Positions 14,885 to 23,696 of a DNA stretch of 30,283 nt are shown here, one piece after another. The DNA lies in NCBI GenBank assembly GCA_043421945.1, contig JBHOGO010000057.1, positions 1 to 30,283 on the forward strand, given 5' to 3'. Origin of the DNA: Thaumasiovibrio sp043421945 (lineage in GTDB: Bacteria > Pseudomonadota > Gammaproteobacteria > Enterobacterales > Vibrionaceae). The first letter of the stretch is position 1. The number at the start of each line of letters is the position of its first letter. The position numbers and the translations under genes were made by a program. The notes beneath the pieces were generated by a model that had not been told where the DNA came from, did not search any database, and was given only the letters and a program-made list of their open reading frames with translations.

Positions 14885-15964
14885 CTATGGTGTTCCCTCA
14901 ACAGGCACAAATTGTCCTTCTACAACCTTAGTCAGTACAATTTCCCTCTCCACATCCCCGAAACGATCAACAATGAGGGGGCCTTGGATACCTTCCACCT
15001 CCTTTGGTAGTGTAATGTCACCATCATTAGCAAGATTATCTGTCACGAAACGCATTGCCTCGTAGGCAGACATAGAAGGGAAGTCGACTTGCCACTCAAA
15101 ACGATTGGTATAGTGTTTAGAAAAGGCTTGGAAAGCGGGCGACGTACCTTGAAAGTCATAAGGTTGCGGGTGAATCATCCCTTCAATCGCTGCGCCACCA
15201 AGCTCAAGCAATGCTATTGTCGCCGAGGCGTCAGTACCAATGATGATCGCGTCAGGAAAGGCTGGTTTTATTAACTGTGCAAATTTCGCTGTATGAACAG
15301 ACTCTGCAACAATCACAAACACCTCGATATCGATATCTTCAACCATATCGTTAAAGTACTGCCTATAGTTTTTCACCGAAGCTTCCCTAAACGGCACGTG
15401 CATCACGTCGATATCACTGCCTTCTAAGTTACCTTCAAAGACATCGAGCCAATCTTTGCTGTACGCCGCATTGTCAGTGTCATAAAAAACAGCGATGTTT
15501 TTTATCTCTGGGTATGCAGAAAGGTACTTTAACACCGCCTTCGCATAGGCTTTATTATCTGCAGTCGTGCGCCAAAATGCATCGTCTATCCCTGTAAACT
15601 GCGTCGACGTTGCTGTAGGGCTAATGAGTGTAATCCCCCGTTCTTCTGCATCATCTTTCCAGAGTTCCACTTGACTGCTGAGCATCGGACCAATTACCCA
15701 CTTCACGCCAGAGTCAACGAATTGGTCAAAAACCTCTCCTACCGGTTGGCCTTGTGTCGGGCAATCAAAGATCACTAACTCAAAGTGAGTTTTCTGCTCA
15801 AATTCACGATTCGCATCCTCAATAGCGATAATCGCCCCATTCCTCGCGGATTCACTTAAATCCACAACAGACTCCGTGAGGCATGCAAAAAAGCCAATCT
15901 TAAAAGTCGGTTGAGAGAAACAACCTGCTAATAGTAACGCTATACATACACAGACATACTTCAC
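14885..15964 (-). CDS. Periplasmic-binding lipoprotein, branched-chain amino-acid receptor type
   Basis: 359 aa with a lipoprotein signal: hydrophobic ALLLAG then C15. The mature part has the bilobed type I periplasmic-binding fold of the LivJ/LivK family: KIGFFACLTE, GAIIAIEDANRE, WVIGPMLSSQVELW, LISPTATS, FWRTTADN, NIAVFYDTD, SAYEAMRFVTDN. In transport operons such proteins feed an ABC permease, but no permease or ATPase is present here. Its start overlaps the end of the upstream GGDEF-EAL gene by 4 nt (ATGA), and a histidine kinase follows 13 nt later, so it is best read as a ligand sensor that presents its ligand to the kinase, by analogy with LuxP-LuxQ and TorT-TorS. The ligand is unknown; amino acids or small amides are the family's usual partners. 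Confidence 0.88.
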   Translation of the reverse strand: MKYVCVCIALLLAGCFSQPTFKIGFFACLTESVVDLSESARNGAIIAIEDANREFEQKTHFELVIFDCPTQGQPVGEVFDQFVDSGVKWVIGPMLSSQVELWKDDAEERGITLISPTATSTQFTGIDDAFWRTTADNKAYAKAVLKYLSAYPEIKNIAVFYDTDNAAYSKDWLDVFEGNLEGSDIDVMHVPFREASVKNYRQYFNDMVEDIDIEVFVIVAESVHTAKFAQLIKPAFPDAIIIGTDASATIALLELGGAAIEGMIHPQPYDFQGTSPAFQAFSKHYTNRFEWQVDFPSMSAYEAMRFVTDNLANDGDITLPKEVEGIQGPLIVDRFGDVEREIVLTKVVEGQFVPVEGTP

Positions 15965-18156
15965 TGATCTCTCCCAACATCACTCTGTGCTAACCAAGAT
16001 AAAAGCTCATTCATCGGCATAGGTTTGGCGAAAAAATACCCCTGCGCCTGTCCGCACCCCAGTACTTTTAGGCGTGCCAATTGCGACATTGTCTCTACAC
16101 CTTCTGCGAGAACAGTCATGTTAAGTTGCTGCCCAAGAGCAATAATCGTTTCAGCAATACGCTGCCCATCATCACAGTCCGTTAAACGATTTATAAACGA
16201 ACGATCAATTTTTAATGTATCCGCTTTCAGTTCATCCAAATAGGAGAGTGAAGAGAAGCCAGTACCAAAATCATCAATGGCAATTGTTAAACCACGAGTC
16301 GCGAGCTGCTGTAGCTTAAAATGAGTATCGGGGTGATCTAGCATGCCGACGGATTCGGTAATTTCTAGATCAAAATCATCTCCTATAGAAGGAGGAAGTA
16401 ACAGCACCTCATCAAGCACGTCTAAGAAGTCTGCCTGCTGGAATTGTACCGCTGAAATATTAACGGCAACCCGAATATCAAAGCCCGCTTCTTTAATAAC
16501 GCGACTCGCCATTTGTGCTTGCTGTAGTACCCAGCGTCCGAGTTCAACAATAAACCCTGAGTGCTCAGCGATGGGGATAAATTCGTCGGGAGGGATCATT
16601 TTACCGTGATGATCCTGCCAACGAAGCAGTGCTTCTACCCCAAATACTATTTCGTTATTCAGATTGACTTGAGGCTGAAATGCGAGCGAGAATTGATCTT
16701 GGACTAAACCTTGTTTCATTGCTTTAAGCATCATCGAATGGGTATGCATCTCAGCTAAAATGGCTTTTTCGAAGACAATATGGCAACTGCTCCCACTTCG
16801 CTTTGCACGCTTTAGCGCAATAAAACTCTCGTTAAGCAAAGAGAGTCCTGATTGCTCTTTCCCCCACATTGACGAACCAGCACTCACTGTTAAACGATGG
16901 CTGTGATTATCAATGACAAAGGGCGCATTAAAATGCGCCATCACCCTAGCAATTTCGAGTGAACCTTCGGGGTAAGCCAACGCAAACACATCGGCGCCGA
17001 TGCGAGCGATATACCCTGTAGCCGGTAGCTCCTCTTTCAAACGACGAACTGCCTGCTTTAAGACTTCATCACCATAACTATACCCAAAGGTATCCACCAC
17101 GAGAGAAAACTCGTCGATATCAATAAGACTCAGTACCATCTCATGACTGCCCGCCAAATAGCGTTGGTCTTCAAGGTAGCGTAAGAGCGCATTTCGATTT
17201 GGTAGCGTTGTGAGGCTATCAACAAACGCCGCCTGTTGTAATCGCGATACGGCGTAGATGTTCTTGGCACAGAGCATGATATTCCGACTTAACATCGCAA
17301 GCATATCGTGCCCAATCATTTCAGAAGCCATCGGTACTTCAACACCAATCAAATAACGGTGAAGCGGCTCAGGCTCAGCCAAGATAATGATATATTGAGA
17401 AGTCGTAACTGATTGCTGATCAGCAAACAAAGTTTCAATGAGTGGCATTAAGTCATCAAAAGGGTATTCACGATGATAACAGCCACTACCATACAAAAAA
17501 GAAGGGGCTGGTGACTGCTCTAAAGCCCAGTAAAAAATGAACCCATTGTCCTCAACATTAAACATTTGGGCCAATTCAGCGAGCAGTTCCATCGGAAATT
17601 TTGCCACATTATCAATTTCAATTAAGCGGTTTGATAATGCTAGGATTTGACCCAACCACAATTGCTGACAATTTAACCTCGATATATGTTGATACGCTCG
17701 AACAGACGAAGCAATCGTCGTATAGAGCTTTTCACGGGTTAACTCTGTTTTCGTTTTGTAGTCATTGATTTGGTATTTTTCGATAGTATCGAGCTCAGGG
17801 GCATAGCCTGGCTGCCCGGTGCGCAAAATAATCTGAATATTATGATCACATATCTCATCGCGAATAATCGAGACAAGATCTAATCCAGCTTGTTCACTCT
17901 CCATCACGACATCAAGTAACATTACTGCTGGCTTGAATTCCTGAATGAGTGGAATAGCTTCAGCTGCGCTATAGGCGTCAATAAACTCAATGCCCATTCC
18001 TTGGATTTTGGCACCCTTGAGACCATATTTAGTTGAAGTGTGGACATCTTCATCGTCATCAACAATCAATATTACCCACCGCTTGGCATTATCTACCAAG
18101 TCATCGGTCGGTTCATCATCAATGTATTCAACGAGATCATTGTCTTTAGCCGACAA
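15961..18156 (-). CDS. Response regulator with receiver, linker, degenerate GGDEF and EAL domains
   Basis: 731 aa from TTG at 18156, 7 nt after GGAGG. The receiver (about 27-155) is complete: D33-D35, phospho-acceptor D82 in MLLDVVM, T113 and K134/K136. A middle region (about 160-300) resembles the DUF3369 linker found in REC-DUF3369 c-di-GMP proteins. The GGDEF domain (about 308-465) has GADVF (387-391) in place of GGDEF, so cyclase activity is unlikely. The EAL domain (about 480-722) looks active: E508-A-L, AVNIS, LEITES (E598), IDDFGTG, LKID (K649), AEGVE (E685), AQGYF (Q705). It should act as a phosphorylation-controlled phosphodiesterase lowering c-di-GMP. First gene of a three-gene operon with the binding lipoprotein and kinase. 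Confidence 0.93.
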   Translation of the reverse strand: MSAKDNDLVEYIDDEPTDDLVDNAKRWVILIVDDDEDVHTSTKYGLKGAKIQGMGIEFIDAYSAAEAIPLIQEFKPAVMLLDVVMESEQAGLDLVSIIRDEICDHNIQIILRTGQPGYAPELDTIEKYQINDYKTKTELTREKLYTTIASSVRAYQHISRLNCQQLWLGQILALSNRLIEIDNVAKFPMELLAELAQMFNVEDNGFIFYWALEQSPAPSFLYGSGCYHREYPFDDLMPLIETLFADQQSVTTSQYIIILAEPEPLHRYLIGVEVPMASEMIGHDMLAMLSRNIMLCAKNIYAVSRLQQAAFVDSLTTLPNRNALLRYLEDQRYLAGSHEMVLSLIDIDEFSLVVDTFGYSYGDEVLKQAVRRLKEELPATGYIARIGADVFALAYPEGSLEIARVMAHFNAPFVIDNHSHRLTVSAGSSMWGKEQSGLSLLNESFIALKRAKRSGSSCHIVFEKAILAEMHTHSMMLKAMKQGLVQDQFSLAFQPQVNLNNEIVFGVEALLRWQDHHGKMIPPDEFIPIAEHSGFIVELGRWVLQQAQMASRVIKEAGFDIRVAVNISAVQFQQADFLDVLDEVLLLPPSIGDDFDLEITESVGMLDHPDTHFKLQQLATRGLTIAIDDFGTGFSSLSYLDELKADTLKIDRSFINRLTDCDDGQRIAETIIALGQQLNMTVLAEGVETMSQLARLKVLGCGQAQGYFFAKPMPMNELLSWLAQSDVGRDQ

Positions 18157-18252
18157 AAACTACCTCCCATCGACGGCGATACTACTTCTACAAATCTAGT
18201 TCATATGCGTCAGTTTGCGAGACAGGACAACGAAAAAAGCTCAAAGATAAAG

Positions 18253-18276
18253 TGAAAAAAGAAGCATCCCTTCTTC
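18253..18276 (-). terminator. Terminator of the ATP-grasp/carboxypeptidase operon
   Basis: On the minus strand AAGAAG-GGATG-CTTCTT forms a 6-bp stem followed by a run of T. It lies about 145 nt after the carboxypeptidase stop and upstream of the signalling operon, so the two operons are probably transcribed separately. The 18277-18418 stretch shows no gene. Confidence 0.55.
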
Positions 18277-18418
18277 CTGATTAACACGAGTAAGACGAAA
18301 ATCAGGCAAAAAAACATACTTCTTTCTGGTAATGAGGACGATTAATTACCCTTCACATCAAAGCGGTTTTCAGAAAATAGGCGCAATTGGTCGAAGATAA
18401 CACCTAAGTTTACGTGTT

Positions 18419-21094
18419 CTAATCTCCTTCACGATAACGAAGCTCCGCTTCATCCTGCGCTTCAAACTCATCGTAAACCACTGGTGTTACCTCGTCAGAG
18501 CTAAAGTGAATCGTGGCAGGTAATGAATAATTTGGGACATCATCGTAGCTAAAGACAGAATAGTACTTCTCCATGTTGGCATTCCCAAAGCGATCGAATG
18601 TATAACTATCTTTTCCCGCATACAGCTTCACGCCATCAAATGGGGAGCGTGGTGGGTGGAAGCTATTTCTCACCACATAAGTCCCGACTAAGTCTTCATC
18701 TTGCGGGTTATCCCAGGTCAGCTTAACCACGCCGCCTTCGATAGCAACATCCAGGTTTTGGGGAGTATCCAGCGGTTGTTTGCGACGTTCAATATATTCC
18801 ACCACTAATTGTGGAGAGATTTCACCATCACCCTTTCCCGCTTTCCATACGACTGCCGCATCTTCCTGACGAGAAGCCGATGTCGCTCGGATAACAAAAT
18901 GCGCTTGCTTACCTTGATCATGCAAATCTTCTAGTACCTGTCTTGCCGAACTATCAAAGATAAATGTCTGACGTGGTACTTTCACAAGCTCTTGGCTGCT
19001 GACCTCATACCCTAAAAACTCAATCAACTCTGCCTCTTTAAAGCTTTCTAGCTGAGGAGCTTCATCGCCTGAGGGTAACTCTACCATTGCAATGGTAAAT
19101 CGAATGGGCTGAGAGACACGGCGTAATGTTTCGCTTTCCAGAACCAAGTAAGCATTCGTCATTACAATATCTGTTTGCTTGGATAATGATGGTAACGCGA
19201 AACTGACATGCCCGAGTACCCGAGTACCATCGGCGTCGAAACCGCTTTGGAGAGAGTTTGCCACGATGCCGGTATCGTTAATGGTATGACAGGCATTCGC
19301 CCCAAACGCCATTTGATAAGGTTTACGATGATAAATGAGTTCAAGACTAGGACGATAGTGAATACCGCCACCAAATTGCCCATAACCGATATCAAACTGC
19401 ATCATCTGAGAGTCGTTACCCAATGGTAGGGCTGTCGGCCCTTGCAAGCGCAACAACAAACGTCCCTTTTCTAACTGACATTGAATAAGCTCTCTTTCAA
19501 CCGCGCTGAGTTGCCATGTTTTCCATATGCCTTGTGTCAGTTGATCTGACTCAATAGCATTACCGAGAGTCTGTAATGGGACCGCATGGTGAATTTGTGA
19601 AAAGTCTGCAATATCAGAGATCTCATCAGGGTTGAGGATAGAGACTGACCATTCACCGTAGTTCTCTATTTTCGCTCCAACGCGATTCATCGGATACAAC
19701 GAAAGTACAGCATGCTTGATAAGTGCGTCAGCAGGCAACTTACTCACATCGTAATCAATCACGCCGTAGCAGATGCCTTTCGTATTGTTTACACCTATAA
19801 ACAGAGAGTTATGACCAAAATGATCGCGGTTATTAGACTTAGTCAACTCACCGACGTAACCTATTTTTTCCGCTAACGGGAATAGAGTATGGGCAAATTC
19901 ATCTTTTTCTAAACCTGTCTTTATTTTAAGCTCTGGGGCAAAAGGTGACTTTATGCGGTTTACGCGATTCACCTTTCGGAGGTTATAAAAATAACGACGT
20001 CCTGACTTCAGCTGTTTATCGCTGTAGTAGTTTTGAGAGGTAATAGCAATAAGGTTATCACGCGTACAAGGATCTTTGGGTGACTCATTACGATAGACTT
20101 GGTAGTAACAGCCTTTGTCTTCAGCATTATGGTCCCAACTAAGTTCAACATGATTAGCAGACACATTGCTGACGGTGAAGTTTTCAGGGCGAGCCGGTGC
20201 CAAATTGGAATAGTTAATCGTCGAGCCCAGAGCGAACAGTAACGCTGGGATATTCTCATCGACACTTTGACTCATGTTAATCAAATAGTCAGGAATATTT
20301 CGACTGCCTACCTCAACGACCGTAGAGAGAATACCACGATCATAATAGTACTCTCTCCCACTGCCATGAATGAGGTTTGCTGGTGGCTTACCACGGTGAA
20401 TACCGTACTGACGCTTGGTCACTTGATATATTTCGCGCGCCATATTGGCGCATAAAATATTCAGGTCGGTCCCTTCAATCTCGGCTTCATGATTGAACTT
20501 ATGTGCAGGGAAAAAGACGTTCCCTTGCGAGTGGTAATCTAACGCGATACGAATATTGTCATGAGCTTCCACAAACTGTTTTATCGCTTGTGTTTCAGGC
20601 TCAGAAAATGCTGAAGGCCCACCATAGATATTCGACTGTGTATTACTCGTATGTCGGAAGTTAACCCCAAAGTTACGGTTAAGGTCAACGCCAAAAGTAC
20701 CGTCTTTATTGTCGCGGCGATTTTTACGCCAGAACGAAAAATGACGACGAGAATACTCGAAACCATCCGGATTTAAACACGGAACCATGTACAAGGTATT
20801 ACGAGTCAACGCTTCAACAACATCAGGATTACTCGGATAGTTATCCAGTAAGTACTGAACAAAATTAACCGCTAATTCAATGCCTATCCACTCACGTGCA
20901 TGGATAGTCCCTGTATATAACAAGGCTGGCTTTAGGTCAGCATAAGCGACATCTTGTGAGATCGTTACCATCATGATGGGACGCCCTTCGTGCGTCTCAC
21001 CAATACTTTGCAAACGAATCAGATCAGGGTACTTCGCTTTCGCTTCTGTCAGAAATTTAATCGTATCTTCATAAGACAGATATTGCTTCTTCAT
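18419..21094 (-). CDS. M14 zinc carboxypeptidase with fibronectin-III-like domains
   Basis: 891 aa. The first 290 residues form an M14 carboxypeptidase: zinc ligands H65 and E68 in TIHAREW and H188 in DYHSQG, substrate-carboxylate residues N139-R140 in VDLNRNFG, and general base E261 in VVEVGSR. The rest contains an FN3-like domain (about 300-390), a long beta-rich region (about 400-770) and another FN3-like domain (about 785-875), probably for substrate or surface binding. There is no signal peptide: the N-terminus MKKQYLSYEDTIKF is polar, so a cytoplasmic location is inferred unless a dedicated exporter exists. By ungapped hand alignment R247 falls where bovine carboxypeptidase A has Ile255, which would favour acidic C-terminal residues. 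It starts 2 nt after the preceding ATP-grasp gene. Confidence 0.88.
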   Translation of the reverse strand: MKKQYLSYEDTIKFLTEAKAKYPDLIRLQSIGETHEGRPIMMVTISQDVAYADLKPALLYTGTIHAREWIGIELAVNFVQYLLDNYPSNPDVVEALTRNTLYMVPCLNPDGFEYSRRHFSFWRKNRRDNKDGTFGVDLNRNFGVNFRHTSNTQSNIYGGPSAFSEPETQAIKQFVEAHDNIRIALDYHSQGNVFFPAHKFNHEAEIEGTDLNILCANMAREIYQVTKRQYGIHRGKPPANLIHGSGREYYYDRGILSTVVEVGSRNIPDYLINMSQSVDENIPALLFALGSTINYSNLAPARPENFTVSNVSANHVELSWDHNAEDKGCYYQVYRNESPKDPCTRDNLIAITSQNYYSDKQLKSGRRYFYNLRKVNRVNRIKSPFAPELKIKTGLEKDEFAHTLFPLAEKIGYVGELTKSNNRDHFGHNSLFIGVNNTKGICYGVIDYDVSKLPADALIKHAVLSLYPMNRVGAKIENYGEWSVSILNPDEISDIADFSQIHHAVPLQTLGNAIESDQLTQGIWKTWQLSAVERELIQCQLEKGRLLLRLQGPTALPLGNDSQMMQFDIGYGQFGGGIHYRPSLELIYHRKPYQMAFGANACHTINDTGIVANSLQSGFDADGTRVLGHVSFALPSLSKQTDIVMTNAYLVLESETLRRVSQPIRFTIAMVELPSGDEAPQLESFKEAELIEFLGYEVSSQELVKVPRQTFIFDSSARQVLEDLHDQGKQAHFVIRATSASRQEDAAVVWKAGKGDGEISPQLVVEYIERRKQPLDTPQNLDVAIEGGVVKLTWDNPQDEDLVGTYVVRNSFHPPRSPFDGVKLYAGKDSYTFDRFGNANMEKYYSVFSYDDVPNYSLPATIHFSSDEVTPVVYDEFEAQDEAELRYREGD

Positions 21095-21096
21095 TA

Positions 21097-22527
21097 CTAT
21101 GCCTCAGTGAGTTGAAAGTCACCCCAATGGGCAAGAATAGCGTCTAATTTCTTTTGTTTAAGGTTTCGAAATGACAGCAGCTGCGCTGGCGTGTTGTTCA
21201 ACGCTTCAACCGTTCCATCAACGCCAAGTGTATCAACGATATCATTAGCAAGTACTTTACCGATCCCTTTTACCTGCTTGAAGAAGGTCACCAATTCCTC
21301 TGCAGTAAAACAAGGAAAAAGAGCACCTTTATCACTTTCGGTAAGTTCACCATCGCGTATCTCAAAATCTTCGATACCACTGTCGGCCACATCCAGCGCT
21401 TCACTGAGTGGCACTTCTTGATGCCCACGACGGTCTGACTCTATGACACGGAAGTCATTCAGTCCCTGAAAATTCCACGTTTCACTCGGCCACTCTTCTT
21501 GTGGCTGATAATCCGTTCTAAGCAGATGATATGGCACATCCTGCGGCGCAAGCTCACCAGTATCGGTGGTGATATCTGCCTTCCCAAAACTCAAGTGGCG
21601 CATCGTTCGCAATAGAGACGAATCAATTTTCCCAAGCTCTTCCCAATTTTTATGAGCAAAGAACGGCTTTTTAAAGTCATTCGGCGCCAATAACCACATC
21701 AAGTACTGCCCAATCCAATCACGTATATATGGAAAAGCAGCAAAAGCTGTCGCACATTCTAGTATTGTGTACTCATCATCGGTACTGACTGCGATATCAC
21801 ACGCCCAGTACTCCGCATTAGCGGCTTCTGAAGCACGAACAGCAAGGTCAAGCACCTCTTCAGGTACATCTTGATAATCCATACTGCCACCTTGGCTAGT
21901 ATTCGTGAGCCACTCACCTTCAGGAGGACGGCGCCAGAATGCACAGATAGGCTGGTGACCGACCAACATAACGCGGATATCAGCCTTCATTGGTACAAAG
22001 TCTTGGATATAAGCAGGGTAATAGCGCTTTTCAGAAAAGAGTTTCAACGCCTCTTTCGACGAATCCACTTTATGAACAAAATAACCGCCGTAATTAGAAG
22101 GACCATACGAACGTTTGACTATTTTCGGATAGCTCGTAGTACGCAAGAAATCCAACGCCTCTTCAACTTCATAAAAGATATGCGTCTTCGGAATTGGCAG
22201 ATCATATTTATTACAAAAATGGGTCACATTCTCTTTGGACTTATTGCTGAATTGACCATCCAAAGAGGGTAAAAATCTTACATCAGGTAGCTCACGGGCA
22301 ATTTCACGGAAGGTTTCATATGCTGTCGCAGGGATGTTACCAATTAATACATCAATTTTTTTTCGCTTAACCTCAGCAATAAAGCGCTGCTTGTCATTGC
22401 CCCAATGGTATACAACCTGCTCGATTTTATCAGGCCAACCTCTAAAATTAGAACGATCGAAAAAACGTAAAACATGGTCAAGATAAAGTAAGCCGAGAGT
22501 GGGGCGAGATGCGGTCACGGTGTTCAT
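21097..22527 (-). CDS. ATP-grasp protein with C-terminal helix-hairpin-helix
   Basis: 476 aa. An ATP-grasp fold is visible at about 95-280: KIVKRSYGPSNYGGYFV (adenine/phosphate-binding strand-loop), AYIQDFVPMKADIRVMLVG, then ACDIAV (D244) and YTILECATAF (E257) for metal binding. The usual Asn two residues after the second acidic ligand (E-x-N) is Ala here, unlike the neighbour RimK-like protein, so catalysis may be altered. After a loosely structured linker (about 300-405), residues 415-470 form a helix-hairpin-helix-like segment (VKGIGKVLANDIV, then QLLSFRNLKQKKLDAIL), a module usually used to bind DNA or to make protein contacts. It overlaps the upstream ATP-grasp gene by 4 nt (ATGA). No family member known to me has a defined role; it probably forms an amide or peptide bond or acts as a subunit of the neighbouring ligase. 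Confidence 0.75.
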   Translation of the reverse strand: MNTVTASRPTLGLLYLDHVLRFFDRSNFRGWPDKIEQVVYHWGNDKQRFIAEVKRKKIDVLIGNIPATAYETFREIARELPDVRFLPSLDGQFSNKSKENVTHFCNKYDLPIPKTHIFYEVEEALDFLRTTSYPKIVKRSYGPSNYGGYFVHKVDSSKEALKLFSEKRYYPAYIQDFVPMKADIRVMLVGHQPICAFWRRPPEGEWLTNTSQGGSMDYQDVPEEVLDLAVRASEAANAEYWACDIAVSTDDEYTILECATAFAAFPYIRDWIGQYLMWLLAPNDFKKPFFAHKNWEELGKIDSSLLRTMRHLSFGKADITTDTGELAPQDVPYHLLRTDYQPQEEWPSETWNFQGLNDFRVIESDRRGHQEVPLSEALDVADSGIEDFEIRDGELTESDKGALFPCFTAEELVTFFKQVKGIGKVLANDIVDTLGVDGTVEALNNTPAQLLSFRNLKQKKLDAILAHWGDFQLTEA

Positions 22528-23522
22528 ACTGCAGTTTCCTTTGCACGTGAAGCGGGAAGAATAATATTGTCGAGGTAGGTCGATGAATGCATAGCTGATG
22601 AAGATTTGATTACCGATCGCATATTCACGGTACGATCAATTAAATCAACAAGGTAAGCGATTTTTTTATCGTTGAAGTTAAGGCCTATCGCCTCTTGTTC
22701 TGGCGTGGCAAACGCCGGAATGCCATTGACTTCAATCACAACGTATCGCTGGTGTTCGATATCATAAAGAATATCCACACCCGCCACTTCTAACCCTGTT
22801 GCTTTCGCAGCTCTTTGTGCTAACTCTACGACCTCTGGCACAGGCTCACGCATTATCACCCTACCACCGCTAGTCACGTTGGTTTTCCAACTACCAGCAG
22901 CTGCTTTTCTGCCGTAACAAGCGACAAGCTTGCCATCAACAATATCAACTCGATAGTCAGTGAAGTCGTTTTCAATAACACGCTCTAAATAAAACTGAGG
23001 CGCTTGCTGCTGAGTGATATAAGGGAACAATAAATCAAGATCTCGTTCACCTTCGAGCTTCATAATGCCATTCCCCCCCCAGCCATCAACGGGTTTGCAA
23101 ATCGCCTTACCTTGCCAAAAACGCATATGCTCTTTGAGGTGCTCAATATTATTTTTACTGCAAACGATATAGTCCGTGGTGGGAATACCATGCGCTTTTA
23201 ATCGATGTGCTGTGAGGAATTTATCTTCAGTCAACGCAAATGCAGCGTAGTTATTGATCATTGGCATCATCGAGTTCAGTACCTGATAAAGGTAAACCTG
23301 AAACGCCGATTGCTGACCTGCGTTATAAGAAAAAAACAGGTCAAGTTCGTCCAACATGTGCCCATTACAAAAAATACTGCCGTCATAGGCTGAAGCGTTG
23401 GCAAGATTCAGCCCCGTTAGTACCTCTATTTCTCGTTCACGTAACTGCGCTACGATACGGCGTTCAATTTCTGCCCCTCCGCCATTTTCGTACATCCATA
23501 GGCCAACCCGCTTGCTTGCCAT
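22524..23522 (-). CDS. RimK-like ATP-grasp amino-acid ligase
   Basis: 332 aa. The C-terminal two thirds is a clear RimK-type ATP-grasp: phosphate-binding loop ICKPVDGWGGNGIM (K143), FYLERVI, DYRVDIVDGKLVACYGRKAA, SWKTNVTSGGRV, VAGVDIL (D250) and VVIEVNGIPAF (E264, N266) coordinating Mg-ATP. RimK-family enzymes link an amino acid, often glutamate, to a carboxylate through an acyl phosphate (examples are RimK on ribosomal protein S6 and the coenzyme F420 and lysine-biosynthesis ligases). The N-terminal 90 residues are the pre-ATP-grasp domain. The start is the ATG at 23522, with an AGGA-rich stretch upstream. First gene of the operon with the second ATP-grasp and the carboxypeptidase, divergent from the M20 peptidase. 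The ATP-binding loop is encoded by a run of eight G. Confidence 0.88.
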   Translation of the reverse strand: MASKRVGLWMYENGGGAEIERRIVAQLREREIEVLTGLNLANASAYDGSIFCNGHMLDELDLFFSYNAGQQSAFQVYLYQVLNSMMPMINNYAAFALTEDKFLTAHRLKAHGIPTTDYIVCSKNNIEHLKEHMRFWQGKAICKPVDGWGGNGIMKLEGERDLDLLFPYITQQQAPQFYLERVIENDFTDYRVDIVDGKLVACYGRKAAAGSWKTNVTSGGRVIMREPVPEVVELAQRAAKATGLEVAGVDILYDIEHQRYVVIEVNGIPAFATPEQEAIGLNFNDKKIAYLVDLIDRTVNMRSVIKSSSAMHSSTYLDNIILPASRAKETAV

Positions 23523-23660
23523 TTCCTGCTCTTCCTTATCGTTGTCGGATTATTTGGTGTAGGTATTTTTAGTCAAACTGAAACAATATCAATATAGCTT
23601 TACATCATACTGTTGCATATTTATTGTGACAATGAGCGATAAAGGAGTTTCGCTAAAAAA
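23523..23660. promoter_or_regulatory. Divergent promoter region between the ATP-grasp operon and the M20 gene
   Basis: AT-rich 138 bp between two gene starts on opposite strands, so it must hold both promoters. On the minus strand a candidate is TTGATA followed by TAAAAA, 15 bp apart, which is weak. On the plus strand several TTTACA- and TATTTA-like words occur but no confident pair. Shared control of the two transcripts is likely from the geometry alone. Confidence 0.4.
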
Positions 23661-23696
23661 ATGGCGAAACAACAATGTTGGGGAAGGAATCAAACA

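Noticed and set aside
14885..15964. ABC amino-acid transporter subunit
   Set aside because: The fold fits, but there are no permease or ATPase genes in the operon, which instead pairs it with a kinase and a response regulator.
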